Assembly (NCBI GenBank): GCA_910586535.1
Contig: CAJUHS010000010.1
Location: 40,283-104,282 of the forward strand
Length of the DNA: 64,000 bases
Direction of reading: 5' to 3'
Origin: an uncultured Oscillospiraceae bacterium
GTDB lineage: Bacteria > Bacillota > Clostridia > Oscillospirales > Ruminococcaceae
A model generated the notes under the pieces. The model saw nothing but the letters and a program-made list of their open reading frames with translations. It did no database searches and was not told the origin of the DNA. Position numbers and translations under genes: made by a program. Of the stretch, positions 26,513 to 36,321 are shown piece after piece. Every line of letters begins with the position of its first letter. Position 1 is the stretch's first letter.

Positions 26513-26788
26513 TTGAATACAGCCGAATTTATTGAATACTGGTCTAAAATAAACGGCACGTCAAATGCTGAGTCCGAATATCAAATAAAACAGTTTATAA
26601 ACACATTTAAGTCTGCGGTTTCAGAACACGGTAAGTTGGATATTCGGGGTTTCGCCAGCGCGGAGATAATAACTCGTATTGGCGGAGAACGGCGTAACCC
26701 GCGTAATCAGCAGAAAATTAAAACAAAAGATAAACGATTGGTGAGAATAAAAATATCGCCAAAATTTAAAAATATGCTGGAGGAATAA
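26513..26788 (+). CDS. HU/IHF-like DNA-binding protein
   Basis: A 91-residue protein. The arm region GGERRNPRNQQKI corresponds to the HU pattern GRNPxTGxxI, preceded by LDIRGFASAEIITR (HU: GFGxFEVRxR) and followed by a final helix PKFKNMLEE. HU proteins bend and compact DNA. SPbeta encodes a similar HU in the same block. Start TTG 26513 has AAAGGA 9 nt upstream; an earlier TTG at 26504 lies on top of that site. Confidence 0.7.
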   Translation: MNTAEFIEYWSKINGTSNAESEYQIKQFINTFKSAVSEHGKLDIRGFASAEIITRIGGERRNPRNQQKIKTKDKRLVRIKISPKFKNMLEE

Positions 26789-27189
26789 TTACGGACTTAT
26801 TTAAAAAAGAATATAAATTCGTCTCCTTGGAGGAACTTGTATACGATATTACCAAAAGTTTTGACGATGGAAACAAAGATATTGATTTTGTACTTACTGT
26901 AGACGAGGTTCAAGATTTTTTAACCGTGTTTTTATCTACGGGTAAATTTAAGCCTGTTTCTATTGAATGGGCGAAACCCAATATAAGCGGGTATGACAGA
27001 GAATATTATTTTAGTTTGTGTCGATTTGATGAAAACGAGATATTGGTTTCACCTGCATATAATGACGATCGGCTTATAAGTATAGGCGATGACAGTATTG
27101 TGCTTGTTTCTGCGGGAGTAAAGGTTGATACATATTCAAAATTTGTCAAGAGTTATGACAATGTGGTATTGTTTGATATTGAAGATTAA
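26788..27189 (+). CDS. Hypothetical protein, 133 aa, probable ATT start
   Basis: No family recognised; acidic alpha/beta protein. The first conventional start codon in frame (TTG at 26827) lacks a site, but the frame is open and protein-like back to ATT at 26788-26790, which overlaps the previous stop codon and has GGAGG 4-5 nt upstream. The extra residues TDLFKKEYKFVS read naturally. ATT is a rare start, so protein data would be needed to be sure. Confidence 0.5.
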   Translation: MTDLFKKEYKFVSLEELVYDITKSFDDGNKDIDFVLTVDEVQDFLTVFLSTGKFKPVSIEWAKPNISGYDREYYFSLCRFDENEILVSPAYNDDRLISIGDDSIVLVSAGVKVDTYSKFVKSYDNVVLFDIED

Positions 27190-27199
27190 TTAGAATAAA

Positions 27200-27303
27200 A
27201 CCTCGCGCACCTCTGTTTACAAGTGACCCAGTGAGGGTGTTATAATGCCGTTGGCTGCAATAGTGGCTGACTAATATTACCGTCTGCCTTAGTGGACGGT
27301 TAT
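27200..27303. other. Non-coding region with hairpin upstream of the tRNA-like gene
   Basis: No gene. It contains a hairpin ACCGTC...GACGGT (about 27279-27300) and a GAGGGTGTTATAATGCC element. Related elements (GAGGGTGTAACGCC and AGAGTGTAACGC) recur downstream of the tRNA-like sequence at about 27383 and 27415, so the tRNA-like sequence is flanked by short direct repeats. Confidence 0.4.
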
Positions 27304-27379
27304 TGCGGAGTAGAGCAAAAGTAGCTCACAAGCCCCATAAGCTTGAGGTTGGAAGTGCAAGTCTTCCCTCTCGCAACCA
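27304..27379 (+). tRNA. tRNA-Met(CAT)-like sequence, possibly degenerate
   Basis: 76 nt fold as a cloverleaf: acceptor TGCGGAG pairs with CTC(T)CGCA with one bulged T; D stem GAGC/GCTC; anticodon stem CAAGC/GCTTG around loop CCCATAA (anticodon CAT); T stem GGAAG/CTTCC around TGCAAGT; discriminator A and an encoded CCA. Departures: the bulge, C instead of U at position 33, and a short D loop without GG. It may be a decaying or atypical phage tRNA. Confidence 0.5.
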
Positions 27380-27511
27380 ACTGAGGGTGTAACGCCCGAC
27401 TATATGATTTTATAGAGTGTAACGCTTGACGGGTATGGTTTAAGGGATTTTGTAGCCCCGTAAAAAAACAAAATCCACATTTTATTGCATAAAACGAAAG
27501 GAGCGATACGA

Positions 27512-28522
27512 GTGGCAAGAAGTAGAGGTGTTTATAACAGAATTTACACCCCAGAACTGTGGGAACAAGTCAATCAAGAAAATAAAGACATTCTCGAAGA
27601 TTTTTTGGCTGAATACAGACAGCAAAAGAAGGCAAAATCTACTATTAATGCGTATTTTCAGGACGCTCGTATTGTTTTTATTTACATATTAAAACATCAC
27701 AAAAATAAATCAATCCTTGAAATGTCAAAAAAGGACTTTAGAAATTTTAGTCTTTGGCTTACGGAAGACTGCCAAATGTCTCCTAATCGTGCAAACCGCA
27801 TGAAAGCTACTGTTAATTCTATGTTGGATTATTGCGAAAATGATGACGAATATGACTACGAAATTAACACCGCTAAAAAAGTCAAAGGCATACCAAGGAC
27901 TAAAATAAAAACTAATGAGGATAACTTTTTCTTTACATTTGATGAGTTTATTGCTGTAAGGAATAAGCTTGTTGAAATGGGGGATTTGCAGACCGCTGTA
28001 CTCTGGAGTATTTCTTTTGATAGTGCAGGACGGCGTAATGAGATATATCAGATTGAAAAAGAAGGGCTGCTTGATGGGAATAAAACCAATATTGTAATTG
28101 GTAAAAGAGGCAAGCGGTTTCCTCTAATATATCTTGATGACACTAAGGAACTTATACGTCAGTATCTTGAAAAGCGCAGAGAGGACGATATAAAAAGTCT
28201 GTGGTATAAAGAGGTGAATGGTGTAAAGTCTGAAATAGACAAGGATACACTGTATAATCGAATTGTAAAATGTTCTAAAATTTTATCTGAAATACGTGGG
28301 GAGACTGTGGAGATATTTCCTCACTCAATTCGTCATTCTCGTTTAGAGGTGCTTATTAGTGGACAGGACACGAGAATAGTAGATGATAATGGTAATGTTA
28401 AGAAATTTGATATTGAAGCATGTAAACTTGTGGCACACCATAGCGAGATAAATACAACGTCTGGGTATCTTAAAAACCACGATGAGGATATGATTGATGA
28501 AATGTTTGGTTTCACTAAGTAA
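27512..28522 (+). CDS. Tyrosine recombinase (phage integrase family)
   Basis: A 336-residue protein. SAM-like N-terminal core-binding domain (about 20-120), then the catalytic domain: DSAGRRNEI (first Arg), HSIRHSRLE (HxxR), VAHHSEINTTSGYLKN (final His and nucleophilic Tyr). GTG 27512 has AAAGGAG 8 nt upstream. It lies just after a tRNA-like sequence and before the terminase genes; the position inside the late region is unusual for the main integrase. Confidence 0.82.
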   Translation: MARSRGVYNRIYTPELWEQVNQENKDILEDFLAEYRQQKKAKSTINAYFQDARIVFIYILKHHKNKSILEMSKKDFRNFSLWLTEDCQMSPNRANRMKATVNSMLDYCENDDEYDYEINTAKKVKGIPRTKIKTNEDNFFFTFDEFIAVRNKLVEMGDLQTAVLWSISFDSAGRRNEIYQIEKEGLLDGNKTNIVIGKRGKRFPLIYLDDTKELIRQYLEKRREDDIKSLWYKEVNGVKSEIDKDTLYNRIVKCSKILSEIRGETVEIFPHSIRHSRLEVLISGQDTRIVDDNGNVKKFDIEACKLVAHHSEINTTSGYLKNHDEDMIDEMFGFTK

Positions 28523-28594
28523 AAATTTTACATAAAAGCCGATAAAAAGAAAATCGGAGAGAATAAAGATAAGTTTAAATTCTAATGGAAGTGG

Positions 28595-29722
28595 GTGATT
28601 TCAACGGGTAGGACAAATTCTAATAAAGGTGCTGCATTAAATAAAAAAATAGATTCTGAATCTCCTATGGAATACAGATGTACCCGTTGCGGAAAAACTT
28701 TAAGTGATGCTAAAGGTTATTTTTTCACATCTAAAACAAGCCCCCTATTTATTGCTAATAATCTATATACTCATATTTGTGCTGATTGTGCAAATGAGCT
28801 TTTTTTTGACCTAAGAACAAAATATAAAGATTTAAAAATTGCAATGATTATGATTTGTCATTATCTTGATGTATACTTTAGCGAGACCCTTTTTGAACAA
28901 GTTAAAAATAATGCTAACTTTTCATTAGGCAATTATCTAAAACTTCTTAATGGGAATCAATACAAAGCAAAATCTTTTAATAATTCATTGTTGGAAATAA
29001 TAAAAAACGGAGTAAAAAATCAATCGGAAGTACGCAAAGAAATAGAAACAAACTGGAGTAAATCTGACTTAAAAAATAGGAACTATGTCATATCTTCAAT
29101 TGGGTATGATTGCTTTGAAGATGAAAACTATTCTGAGAACAACCGAAAGTTTCTGTTTAATACACTGGCTGATTATTTAACTGATGATGTACTAGAAGAT
29201 CAACATAAGTCACAACAAGTAATTATAATGGTTAAAACCACATTACAAGTTGAGTATATTGATAAAATGGTAAACGATGAATTAAAAAAAGGAGCACCCG
29301 ACTATAAGCTTATTGATACATTGTCTGGAATAAAAAGTAAATTCATAAGTGATATTAATAAAATTGCTAATGAGAATGGAATATCGGCTAAATCGTCAGG
29401 AAAATCAAACAAAGGTTCTAATACATTGACTAATATAATGAAAGAAATGCAAGAGCATGGTTTTGAAGAGATAAAAGTAAATGTTGTTAGTGCAAAGCTT
29501 TCAACTTCATATCAAGAAATAGCAAAATTAAATGCAAAAGCATTAATTGATGAACTGAACTTTACTTCCGATGAATATGCACAAATGGTAGCACAACAAT
29601 CAGAAATAGTTAGCAGTTTACAAATCAGAGTAGAGCAACTAACAGAAGAAGCACGTCTGTTAAGTATAAAAAATAAACAATTACAGGATAAATTAAATGA
29701 TAATTCGGGCGGTAATAAATGA
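28595..29722 (+). CDS. Phage protein with N-terminal zinc finger, possible small terminase subunit
   Basis: A 375-residue protein. Residues about 28-65 have CTRCGKTLSD and, after 30 residues, CADCANEL, a zinc-binding treble-clef-like pair. The remainder is helical, ending in a coiled coil (residues about 310-375). It directly precedes and overlaps (ATGA) the large terminase gene, which suggests the small-subunit/DNA-recognition role. This is context-based inference. GTG start with GGAAG. Confidence 0.6.
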   Translation: MISTGRTNSNKGAALNKKIDSESPMEYRCTRCGKTLSDAKGYFFTSKTSPLFIANNLYTHICADCANELFFDLRTKYKDLKIAMIMICHYLDVYFSETLFEQVKNNANFSLGNYLKLLNGNQYKAKSFNNSLLEIIKNGVKNQSEVRKEIETNWSKSDLKNRNYVISSIGYDCFEDENYSENNRKFLFNTLADYLTDDVLEDQHKSQQVIIMVKTTLQVEYIDKMVNDELKKGAPDYKLIDTLSGIKSKFISDINKIANENGISAKSSGKSNKGSNTLTNIMKEMQEHGFEEIKVNVVSAKLSTSYQEIAKLNAKALIDELNFTSDEYAQMVAQQSEIVSSLQIRVEQLTEEARLLSIKNKQLQDKLNDNSGGNK

Positions 29723-31557
29723 GTTTGACAATAATAAATAAACAGTCAAACAAAGAAATTTCTCAGCGTAAACTTGAAACATATGAAAAATATATGCAAA
29801 TTATTAATTGGGGACGTGCTTACCCTGTTGAATTTTGTTCAAGATTTATGGGAGTAGAACTTCTTGACTTGCAAAAATATGCTATTTATAATGCTTGGTT
29901 TAGTGAGTTTATTGCTTGGCTTGAAAGCAGAAATGCTGGAAAATCGACGAAGTTAGCTATATATACAATGTTGCGTAGTTTGCTTATTCCTTTTCATGCT
30001 ACATATTTTTTGGGAAATACTGGAGAACAGGCAAAAGAAACTTTTAAGAAGATTGAAAAATTAGCAAAAAAAGAAATAGAATCTTTTGCTGGTTGTACAG
30101 ATATATTCTTCAATGAGTTGGTTAGAAATGGTTCTACAAGCGATGGGTTTGTTCATAACCCTGCGTCTTTTGTATGTCAATTATTTAATGGAGCCAATAT
30201 TAATACGCTTAATTCTGACGTAATAAATATTAAAGGAAAACGCGCAAATTTGGTTTGCTTTGATGAGGCTGGATGGTTTCCTGATGAACTTTTTGTTCAA
30301 GCTGAGAATTTTGTAAACCAAGATGAAAACTTTAAATTAGGTGGAAATATTGATATTAAACTTGAACCCAAGGGATTTCCGAGACAACTTATGTATGCAT
30401 CCTCTGCTTCGGACACAAGTTCAGAATTTTATAAAAAATTGAAATTATTTTCACAACAAATGATTATGGGAAACCGTAAATATTTTTGTTGTAATTTTAC
30501 TATTGACATGGTAATGTCAGCAAAATTTAACGGAGAACCTTATCCTCCCTTGATAAGCAAAGATAAAGTAGACAAGGCTTTATCTGATAACCACGATAAA
30601 GCTATGCGAGAACTATATAATAAATTTTCAGCAGATAGTCATGAGGGACAAATTTTAACTCGCCGTGATTTGTTGACACATACCCAAAATAGACCACCAC
30701 TACTGTGCAACGATACTGGAAATCGAATTTTTGTATTTGCTTGGGACTCTGCAAGACTAAATGATAACAGTGTTATTGAAATTGCTGAATTTATTCAAGA
30801 CAAAGAAATCGGTTGGACAATGAATTTACACAATGTGATAAGTTTAGTTGATATATCTACCAAAAAGAAGACACCTAAAAGGATACCAGAACAAGTAAAT
30901 GATTTTAAAAGCTTGCTTTTAAAATATAACGGTTCAGAAAAAGGTAAACTTGATTATGAAAATATTAAGGCTGTTATATGTGATAGTGGTGCGGGTGGTC
31001 AAATGGTAGGAGGAGTATCTGATTATCTTGTAGAAGATTGGGTAGGTAGCGATAGTAGAAAACATAAAGGAATTATTGACCGTAAACATAAGGCTAACGA
31101 AACCGCTAAAAACAAATATCCTGATGCGGTGGACATAATGAAACTTATAGACCCCAAAGGAAATAGAAATGCTATTTTTGATTCAATTGAAAAAATGGTT
31201 AAACTTGGCGTTGTTACATTTCCAGCGGAATATGATGGCAGGGATTATTTGTATTATATCAATGATGACGGCACAGAAGAAAAGTATGATTTGAATACAG
31301 AAGAAAAAATTTCTTTAACTCAAATTGAACTTTTAAAAACTGAAATAATTACAATGTGCAAGTATGAAAATACAGGAAATGTAACTTATAATTTCCCACC
31401 TGACAAACGAAATACAATGCATGACGATAGAGTATTTGCTTTTGGGTTGTTATGTTATTATTTGGCACAGTTAAGACATGGAGATGTAATAAATAAACCA
31501 AATAAACCTACAGATTATAAAAAAATGCCTTCATTTGTTTCTAATATTTCGTTTTAA
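29719..31557 (+). CDS. Large terminase subunit
   Basis: A 612-residue packaging motor. ATPase: Walker A ESRNAGKST (Gly74-Lys75-Ser76) and Walker B LVCFDEAGWF (Asp182, Glu183). RNase H-like nuclease features lie further on: FAWDSARLNDNS near residue 345, AVICDSGAGG near 420, and an Asp near the C-terminus in MHDDRVFA. It pulls phage DNA into proheads and cuts it. Similar in size and neighbourhood to the SPbeta terminase. Confidence 0.88.
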   Translation: MSLTIINKQSNKEISQRKLETYEKYMQIINWGRAYPVEFCSRFMGVELLDLQKYAIYNAWFSEFIAWLESRNAGKSTKLAIYTMLRSLLIPFHATYFLGNTGEQAKETFKKIEKLAKKEIESFAGCTDIFFNELVRNGSTSDGFVHNPASFVCQLFNGANINTLNSDVINIKGKRANLVCFDEAGWFPDELFVQAENFVNQDENFKLGGNIDIKLEPKGFPRQLMYASSASDTSSEFYKKLKLFSQQMIMGNRKYFCCNFTIDMVMSAKFNGEPYPPLISKDKVDKALSDNHDKAMRELYNKFSADSHEGQILTRRDLLTHTQNRPPLLCNDTGNRIFVFAWDSARLNDNSVIEIAEFIQDKEIGWTMNLHNVISLVDISTKKKTPKRIPEQVNDFKSLLLKYNGSEKGKLDYENIKAVICDSGAGGQMVGGVSDYLVEDWVGSDSRKHKGIIDRKHKANETAKNKYPDAVDIMKLIDPKGNRNAIFDSIEKMVKLGVVTFPAEYDGRDYLYYINDDGTEEKYDLNTEEKISLTQIELLKTEIITMCKYENTGNVTYNFPPDKRNTMHDDRVFAFGLLCYYLAQLRHGDVINKPNKPTDYKKMPSFVSNISF

Positions 31558-31577
31558 AAGAAAGGCAGGTGAGAAAA

Positions 31578-33157
31578 TTGTCAGAAGAAACCAAGGAGAA
31601 TTTTGAAATATCTATATCGGATATTCCAGAGGATAATATTACCATAATCACTACCCAAGATAAGTATAAGCATATCATAGAAAAGGTTGTTGCTGATTAT
31701 GATCCTAGAAATTCTGCATATTCGACTTATCTAAATGAAATAAGCGGAAATCCGCCACAGATCACACCAAAGCTTTTAGATAGTTTGGCGCTAAATGCTC
31801 AAAGTACACTTAACAATATTATGCAAATAAACTCTATTGTTAGGAAACAAGTTAATAAAAATGACATTATTGGCAAGGTAGAAGAGATTATAAGTGCCAA
31901 TACAAATACGGATTACAGAATATCATATAAAGAATGTATAGAAGAAAATGATGTTGATAAGCTTAAAGAAAGCAAACAAATTATTAGCGACTTTAATGAT
32001 GAAATTAATTTGAAGTCATTGATTAGAAATGCAACATCAACTGCTCATATGGAAGGAAATTATATTTGTTATTGTCGAAATGTAAATGGTAGATATATTG
32101 TAAACTGGTATCCTCTTGGATTGGTCGAGGTTTCTGATTATGATGTAAATGGTGAGCCTGTTATTCTTATTAACATGAAAATACTTCTTGATAAAATAAA
32201 AAAGCTTTATTTTATGAGAAGTTAGAAAAGGAAATAAAAGATAATTACCCGATAGAGGTTTTACAAGCTTATCAAGCAAAAGATGATTATGCTAAGTTGG
32301 ATCATAGGTGGACAGGTGTTGTAAGAATCAATAATCAAAATAGAAAATATGGATTGACTCCTATTTTTAGAGCATTATACCCTGCTTTGATGATAGAACA
32401 ATTTGATGATACTAATATGGTCAATGCTAAAGTAAAAGCCAAGAAATTTATTGTTCAATTAATGAGAAGTCAATTAATATCTGGTGATAATACTAAGACT
32501 AATTATTTTGAGGAACAAGCATATAATCACAATAATCTTTTAGAGGCTTTTAGTCAAAAGACTGTTTTGGTAACTTGTAATCCAACTGTAGAAGATATAA
32601 AATATGTGTCTTGCAGCGATACTGGAACCATTGATATTAATACTGTAAATAATTACCGTGAGAGAATATTAAGCTCATTAGGAGTAGGTTTTTTAATGAG
32701 TTCTAATAGCACTGGGGCAAGTACAGCTTCTATTTCGTTGTCTGAATTACTTAAAACAATTAATAGTATTACTTCGCAAATAGAGGTGTTTGTTGAAAAA
32801 TGGTATAAAAATATCATATGGGAACATAAGCTTGAAACTAAGTTTGCTCCTAAAATTAATATTCTTGATTCCGAGTTGTTGTCTCCCGAAGAACGCAGGG
32901 AATTAGCAACGGTGTTACTTTCGTCTTTTGGTGCTTCAAGAGAAACCTGTTTTGGAATGGTAGGATTAAATCTTGAGGATGAAACAAATAAGAGAAGTTC
33001 TGAAAATGAACGGAATCTTGATAAAATATTCGCTCCCTATCAAACTTCTTTTACTTATACAAATGAAGACGGGTCGGGTAGACCTGAATCAAATAATGTT
33101 GATACAAAAGCAAAGAGAGATTATGATAAAGAATATAATAACAACGCAAGAACTTGA
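31578..33157 (+). pseudogene. Portal protein gene, split by a -1 frameshift
   Basis: The first frame starts at TTG 31578 (AGGTGA site) and stops at 32225. The second frame carries on from about 32204 (KALFYEKLEKEIKDNYPIEV) to 33157, and together they give about 526 residues, a normal portal length, directly after the terminase. The join is a run of six A in the context A AAA AAG, a perfect -1 slippery heptamer. One additional A would also restore the frame. So either programmed frameshifting, a recent mutation or an assembly indel. Confidence 0.75.
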
Positions 33158-33308
33158 CTGTCCTTGTTGTGGAGAAAAAATTACTATTAAAGTAACAGAG
33201 AGCGGTAATGTTATTGTTACTCCTTTTGTTTCATTTAAACCAGATAAATCTATTTCTGAATTTGGATATGAATTTGGTGTTATGAAGGGTGGTGAGAAAA
33301 ATGAATAA
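33123..33308 (+). CDS. Small zinc-ribbon phage protein, 61 aa
   Basis: ATG 33123 lies inside the end of the portal gene. The product has CPCCGEKITIKVTESGNV, a CxxC half-ribbon, followed by a Gly- and Phe-rich tail. Its stop lies just past the start of the next gene. Unrecognised; a small virion or assembly factor is possible. Confidence 0.5.
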   Translation: MIKNIITTQELDCPCCGEKITIKVTESGNVIVTPFVSFKPDKSISEFGYEFGVMKGGEKNE

Positions 33309-34722
33309 TTTTGAGATGTCTTCAAATGTTTTTGAATTAGCTGAGCATAAAACATATTTAGAACTTACCAGACGTTTATGTTGGTATGGGCAACCTAACT
33401 ATAATAATGTTGAGCTCCCTGTAGAAAACGCCGAAGAAAAGGCTCAAACACTTGTGGGACAACCTGTAGTAGCCAAATACAAGAGAATAAATAAAAAGGA
33501 CGACATGGGCGGACATGAGTGTTCTATAAATCAAGATGGAGAATTGATATTTAATACAACCCCTATTGGAGTTAATACTGCCGTTGAAATAAAGAACGAC
33601 AATGTTGAAATTAATGGTGAAATTGTTAATATTCCTTGTTTGTTTGCTACTAGTAGGATTTGGAAAAGAAATAAAAATATCTGTTCTGCAATAAAAAGAT
33701 TGTTTTCTGAAAAACTTTTACACTCTTCTTGGGAAATTGCTATTGACCAGTATGAGGTTATAGGAAGCAAGAAAATATTAAAAGAATATGAGTTTGAGGC
33801 TGATTGTTTACTTGGCAGTAAAACAAAACCTGCATATGGAAATTGTGCTTCTACTATTGCAATAGCTCAAGAAAATGTTGACCCTAATATATTAATGGCG
33901 GAAGCTATTCAAAAGGATTTTAAAGACGAAAGTAAGGAGGAAAATTTTAAAGATATGGAAAATAGCCCTATTAATTCTACTGTAGCGGATACAGGCACGA
34001 AAATAACTAATGTTTCTGATAGTGTAACTAATCCTGTTGTATCTGACTTGACCGACAGAGACCTTAGACGTGGAATAGAAAAAGCGTATAGAGATAAGTA
34101 CAATCAGTGGGTTTGGCTGTCTTATATGTTTCCTAATGAAAAATATGCGTTGTTAGAAGCTGAAGACAGAGCAAGTGAACTAGAGTATATAAAGGTTTCT
34201 TATTCTGTTGAGAACAACAATATTAGCATTGGTGATTCTGAAACTATTAATCTTGTGGTTGGTGTTGCAAGTATTAACGATGAGTTTGATAAGAAGAATT
34301 CTGAAATCAATGATAAAAATGATGCTTTAGTAAAGGCAAGTGAGGAGATTAAGGCACTAAAAGCAGAAATTGAAGGTCTTTCCGAATATAAGGAAATGTA
34401 CGAGAAATCTGAAAAAGAAAAACGAGACAAGGAACTTGCTGAAAAACAAGAAACGCTTAAAAATTATGCAGTTAAGTCTGGATATATTTCTGCGGAGGAA
34501 ATTGAAAGCTCTGAAGAAATTAAATCAATGATTGCAAGTGTTGATACTAATGCGATTAAGGCAATTATTGCGGATAGATTTATGTCAGAAAAAAATAACA
34601 GTGTTAATAATGCGGAAAAACTTATTAATACAGATGATGTGGTTACTTCTAGTTTGGTTAATGATATTAACGATTCAGAAGTCGATTATAAATCTGTTAT
34701 CCAAGACTTTTTAAAAAAATAA
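33301..34722 (+). CDS. Probable prohead protease fused to scaffold
   Basis: A 473-residue protein starting at ATG 33301. The first about 190 residues form a compact domain with LVGQPVVAKYKR, GVNTAVEI and a basic WKRNKNICSAIKRLF segment, in the style of phage prohead proteases. The C-terminal region (about 330-400) is a long coiled coil (DALVKASEEIKALKAEIEGL...) as in scaffolds. Position between portal and capsid supports this. The catalytic residues cannot be named with confidence. Confidence 0.55.
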   Translation: MNNFEMSSNVFELAEHKTYLELTRRLCWYGQPNYNNVELPVENAEEKAQTLVGQPVVAKYKRINKKDDMGGHECSINQDGELIFNTTPIGVNTAVEIKNDNVEINGEIVNIPCLFATSRIWKRNKNICSAIKRLFSEKLLHSSWEIAIDQYEVIGSKKILKEYEFEADCLLGSKTKPAYGNCASTIAIAQENVDPNILMAEAIQKDFKDESKEENFKDMENSPINSTVADTGTKITNVSDSVTNPVVSDLTDRDLRRGIEKAYRDKYNQWVWLSYMFPNEKYALLEAEDRASELEYIKVSYSVENNNISIGDSETINLVVGVASINDEFDKKNSEINDKNDALVKASEEIKALKAEIEGLSEYKEMYEKSEKEKRDKELAEKQETLKNYAVKSGYISAEEIESSEEIKSMIASVDTNAIKAIIADRFMSEKNNSVNNAEKLINTDDVVTSSLVNDINDSEVDYKSVIQDFLKK

Positions 34723-34739
34723 ATAGGAGGCAAAGAAAA

Positions 34740-35204
34740 ATGTTTAAATATCTTCAGAATGTAACAAATGCACCTGCAAACGCTATGTGCGTGGCTGAGT
34801 CTAAAATGACGCAGGGTATGGGTGTTGTTAAAACAACAGATACTACTGTTGACTTTCCCGATGCTGCAACTGCAAATGATGTGTATTTTGTAATAAAGGG
34901 AGTTGTACATACAGGCGACGAAATGATTGAAATTCCCGAATATGATGTTAAGTCTGAAACAATTAATGAGGGTGAACACGTTGTACTTATAAAACCCAGA
35001 GTTGGTGAGAGGTTTTTTGATAACCAGATTGATCTGTCAACTGTTGCCGAGGGTGACTATGTGGTTGTAGGAATTGATGGTAAACTTGTTAAAGCAAGCA
35101 CAGGAGCATCTTCTAATCTTCAGATTAAAGATGTCAATTACAAGGATTGTGGAAAATACAAAGGTGTCAAGGTCGAGGTAGTCGACTGGAAGACAGTTTC
35201 TTAA
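34740..35204 (+). CDS. Probable capsid decoration / head protein, 154 aa
   Basis: Beta-rich protein (TPVDFPDAATANDVYFVIKGVVHTGDE-like pattern, many short strands and Gly turns) sitting directly before the major capsid gene, the usual place for a decoration or head-stabilisation protein. AGGAGG upstream. Family not recognised. Confidence 0.55.
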   Translation: MFKYLQNVTNAPANAMCVAESKMTQGMGVVKTTDTTVDFPDAATANDVYFVIKGVVHTGDEMIEIPEYDVKSETINEGEHVVLIKPRVGERFFDNQIDLSTVAEGDYVVVGIDGKLVKASTGASSNLQIKDVNYKDCGKYKGVKVEVVDWKTVS

Positions 35205-35222
35205 TGATTGGGGGTATAAAAT

Positions 35223-36248
35223 ATGTCTAATATTAGAACAGAAATTGCAGAGTTTATGGAAGAGCCTAATCGTCTTTATGATATGGCAGAAAGATATACG
35301 GTAAATAAATATAATTCCTCTGTATTTACCAAGGAGGAAAAAGAGGTTTCCGAGGTAGTTGATGCGTGGGCAAAGGAAATTGGCGAGACAGGCAGCGACG
35401 AAGGTCGTGAAATTGCACAGTTTATTAAGAGAGTAGTTACTGATAGTGTAGATAATAAGCCTGACGCTTTAATTTCTACTATGTTTGACGAGGGTTCAAT
35501 TGGTGAATTTGATGACGAAATCATAGAAAAGACACCTAAGAACACTCTTGTTGCTTATGACGCTGCTAAGGGCGGTACAGTAGATAAGTCTTATATTGAC
35601 CATGAACTGCTTAAACCTACATGGAAGCACAATCAAATTGAGACTGAAATCAAGTATGTTGACCTCCGTAGAAATGGTTACAGAACTATTGCAAACCTTT
35701 CTGTGATGGCGAAGGAAGCACTGGCAAATAAGAAGATTAAAGAAGTCTTTTCTGAACTTGACAAGGCGATTACAGGCGGAAATCAGGTGTTTAATGTAAC
35801 TGGCGGAGCAAATGCTCTTACAAAGCTTGTACTTGACCAGCTTTCTTTGTATTGTCTTGATTGGACTGGAGACGGTGATACTCCTTTTACATTTAGTCTT
35901 AACAAATACGCGCAGCAGATTGCTAATATGGCAGGTTATACTTCCTATATGTCTGATTCTATGAAGAATGACTATAATCGTTATGGTCTTGTTAAAGAGT
36001 ATGGTGGTATGCTCATTGCTGGTTATTCGGGTGCTAAAAAGGCTGCTGACGGAGAACTTATGGTTCCCGACAAGAGAATCTTTGGTGTTGCAGGTAAGGT
36101 AGGAACACTTACTGATAGAGGAGAACTTCGTGTATATGAAACTCCTGATAATAAGAGAGAAGTAATTGAACTTAAATTCACAGGTTATGAGTACGGAATC
36201 AATATCACAAAGCCTGAAAAGGTTGCTAAGATTGTGTTCTCTGCTTGA
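35223..36248 (+). CDS. Major capsid protein
   Basis: A 341-residue protein after the protease/scaffold and decoration genes. Features fitting a HK97-fold capsid protein: long acidic N-terminal helix, then a body with many Gly/Asn turns, and a conserved-looking end (GTLTDRGELRVYETPDNKREVIELKFTGYEYGINITKPEKVAKIVF). Its better codon use and strong GGGGG ribosome site suggest high expression. The hairpin at 36259 follows it. Confidence 0.78.
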   Translation: MSNIRTEIAEFMEEPNRLYDMAERYTVNKYNSSVFTKEEKEVSEVVDAWAKEIGETGSDEGREIAQFIKRVVTDSVDNKPDALISTMFDEGSIGEFDDEIIEKTPKNTLVAYDAAKGGTVDKSYIDHELLKPTWKHNQIETEIKYVDLRRNGYRTIANLSVMAKEALANKKIKEVFSELDKAITGGNQVFNVTGGANALTKLVLDQLSLYCLDWTGDGDTPFTFSLNKYAQQIANMAGYTSYMSDSMKNDYNRYGLVKEYGGMLIAGYSGAKKAADGELMVPDKRIFGVAGKVGTLTDRGELRVYETPDNKREVIELKFTGYEYGINITKPEKVAKIVFSA

Positions 36249-36258
36249 TTTTTACTTG

Positions 36259-36285
36259 TGGGAGTAATTTAAAAAGTTACTCCCA
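36259..36285 (+). terminator. Hairpin after the capsid gene
   Basis: TGGGAGTAA (36259-36267) pairs with TTACTCCCA (36277-36285), then an A/T-rich run. Probably a partial terminator or mRNA-stabilising stem that keeps capsid mRNA abundant. Confidence 0.6.
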
Positions 36286-36321
36286 AAATATTTTAAATTG
36301 GAAGGAAGAAAATAAATAGTT

